A DNA stretch of 6,134 nt from NCBI GenBank assembly GCA_003154025.1, contig PMCE01000556.1, forward strand, positions 5,086 through 11,219, read 5' to 3'. Source of the DNA: Syntrophaceae bacterium. Lineage in GTDB: Bacteria > Desulfobacterota > SM23-61. Position numbers and translations under genes: made by a program. A model generated the notes under the pieces. That model made no database searches, was not told where the DNA came from, and was given only the letters and a program-made list of their open reading frames with translations. Shown here piece after piece: positions 4,942 through 6,134 of the stretch; within the stretch, counting starts at the first letter, position 1; each line of letters begins with the position of its first letter.

Positions 4942-6134
4942 ATGAGCCGACGGATGAGACCATTAGAGGGGATTCAAATTCTGGATTTGACCCGGCTCCT
5001 TCCCGGACCCTACGGGACCATGCTTCTGGGAGACCTGGGGGCCGAGGTCATCAAGATCGAAGAGCCCGAGCAAGGGGATTATGCCCGCTGGTATCCTCCG
5101 CAAATCAACCAGGTCGGGGCCCGGCATCTGCTCCTGAACCGGAACAAGAAGAGCGTCACTCTCAACCTGAAGAATCCCGAAGGGCGGTCCATTCTTTTGA
5201 AAATGGTCGAGAGGGGAGCCGACGTCCTCATCGAACAATTTCGCCCGGGAGTGATGGACCGCCTGGGCGTAGGGTACCAAGACCTGCAAAAGGCCAACCC
5301 CGGCTTGGTTTATTGTTCTTTGACGGGGTTCGGCCAGGACGGGCCCTACCGAGATCTCGCCGGTCACGATATCAACTACATCGGGATCGGGGGGATTTTA
5401 GGCCTTACCGGACCCCAGGGAGGGCCGCCCGCGCTTCCGGGAATCCAGATCGCCGACCTGGTGGCTGGGGGGCTCTATTCGGCCATCGGAATCCTATCGG
5501 CCCTGATGGCCCGGCAGAAGACCGGACGAGGACAATTCGTGGACATCTCCATGCTGGACGGGGTCGTTTCGTTGATTCCCGACGCCGCGGCTCTTTTCTT
5601 TGCGGAAGGGGAATCGCCCCGCATGGGCGAGCGGAGGCTCACCGGCGGACTGCCCCAGTATCAGACCTATCGGACCCGGGATGGAAAGTACCTGGCCATC
5701 GGGGCTCTCGAAGAAAAATTCTGGGCCAACCTGTCGCGGGCCCTGGGGAAGCCGGAATGGGCCCATCAAGTTCCCAAAGAGCGGGAACCCCGCACTCAGG
5801 AAATTAAGAAAGAGATGACCCGCATCTTTCTCACCAAGACCCAAAAAGAGTGGCTGGACATCCTGATGAAGGACGATACCTGTGTCACCGCCGTCCACAC
5901 CCTTGAAGAGACCTTCTCCGATCCCCATGTTCTGCACCGCAAGATGCTGGTGGAGATCCAACACCCCAAGGCCGGACGGATCAAACAGATCGGGGTGCCC
6001 ATCAAATTTTCCGAGACCCCGGGGGAAGTGCGCACTCCCGCCCCCGAGATCGGAGAACACACCGAGCAGATCCTGAAAGGATTGGGATATACCCAGGAAA
6101 CCATCGAACGTTGGCGTAAAGAGGGCGTGATCCG
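4942..6134 (+). CDS. Alpha-methylacyl-CoA racemase-like protein, CaiB/BaiF (family III CoA-transferase) fold; C-terminus just outside window
   Basis: 397 complete codons without a stop; members of this family usually run 360-410 aa and often end in a similar RxEGVI tail, so nearly all of the gene is here. The fold signature begins LEGIQILDLTRLLPGPYGTM and GDLGAEVIKIEEP. Catalytic residues match mycobacterial MCR: His142 in AGHDINY (MCR His126), Asp172 in QIADLVAGG (Asp156) and Glu257 in IGALEEKF (Glu241), with spacings of 30 and 85 as in MCR. That His/Asp/Glu set favours racemisation of 2-methyl-branched acyl-CoAs over CoA transfer, although substrate is not proven. It is the third gene of the mutase operon, 75 nt after the cobalamin subunit, and may set the C2 stereochemistry of a mutase substrate or product. 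ATG 4942 (or ATG 4954, four codons on) is preceded by hairpin C with no Shine-Dalgarno. The gap from the previous stop is in frame and open, but it reads as low-complexity repeat translation. Confidence 0.9.
   Translation, partial: MSRRMRPLEGIQILDLTRLLPGPYGTMLLGDLGAEVIKIEEPEQGDYARWYPPQINQVGARHLLLNRNKKSVTLNLKNPEGRSILLKMVERGADVLIEQFRPGVMDRLGVGYQDLQKANPGLVYCSLTGFGQDGPYRDLAGHDINYIGIGGILGLTGPQGGPPALPGIQIADLVAGGLYSAIGILSALMARQKTGRGQFVDISMLDGVVSLIPDAAALFFAEGESPRMGERRLTGGLPQYQTYRTRDGKYLAIGALEEKFWANLSRALGKPEWAHQVPKEREPRTQEIKKEMTRIFLTKTQKEWLDILMKDDTCVTAVHTLEETFSDPHVLHRKMLVEIQHPKAGRIKQIGVPIKFSETPGEVRTPAPEIGEHTEQILKGLGYTQETIERWRKEGVI

Overview
The window reads as ordinary, moderately GC-rich bacterial chromosome. 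The gene content (a stand-alone methylmalonyl-CoA-type B12 mutase with a separate cobalamin subunit, an AMACR-type racemase, and a citrate/Na+ type ion transporter) is what one meets in strictly anaerobic, fatty-acid or propionate metabolising bacteria such as Desulfobacterota/Syntrophobacterales. That placement is inference from gene content and protein style only; nothing here fixes a taxon.

Left half, minus strand: a 12-TM transporter of the ion-transporter superfamily (2276..726), with a good sigma70-type promoter about 30 nt upstream of its start. It is followed after a 207-nt gap by the first 172 codons of a coiled-coil plus winged-helix protein that runs off the left edge (518..1). Middle (2277-2684): a divergent control region. 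It holds the transporter promoter, a cluster of stem-loops including a minus-strand intrinsic terminator with a T6 tract, an unannotated 30-aa minus-strand gene with a near-ideal Shine-Dalgarno (2635..2543), and a plus-strand promoter candidate for the mutase operon embedded antisense in that small gene.

Right half, plus strand: the mutase catalytic subunit (2685-4349), the cobalamin-binding subunit (4468-4866) and an AMACR-like CaiB/BaiF racemase (4942 to the right edge). Together the first two make one adenosylcobalamin-dependent 1,2-carbon-shift enzyme. All the carboxylate-recognition residues of methylmalonyl-CoA mutase can be aligned, so a malonyl/succinyl-CoA type substrate is expected. 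The racemase carries the His/Asp/Glu catalytic set at the exact spacing of mycobacterial MCR and may adjust the stereochemistry of a 2-methyl-branched acyl-CoA linked to the mutase.

The most unusual feature is a set of three related palindromic elements (533-613, 4357-4442, 4871-4939). Each has a short-period array (about four copies of a 6- or 7-nt unit containing AAGT or a variant), a pyrimidine-rich loop with TTCTTT then CCTTGC, and a complementary 3' arm. They sit in three intergenic gaps, each just before a start codon, all in the same orientation on the plus strand even though one lies between minus-strand genes.
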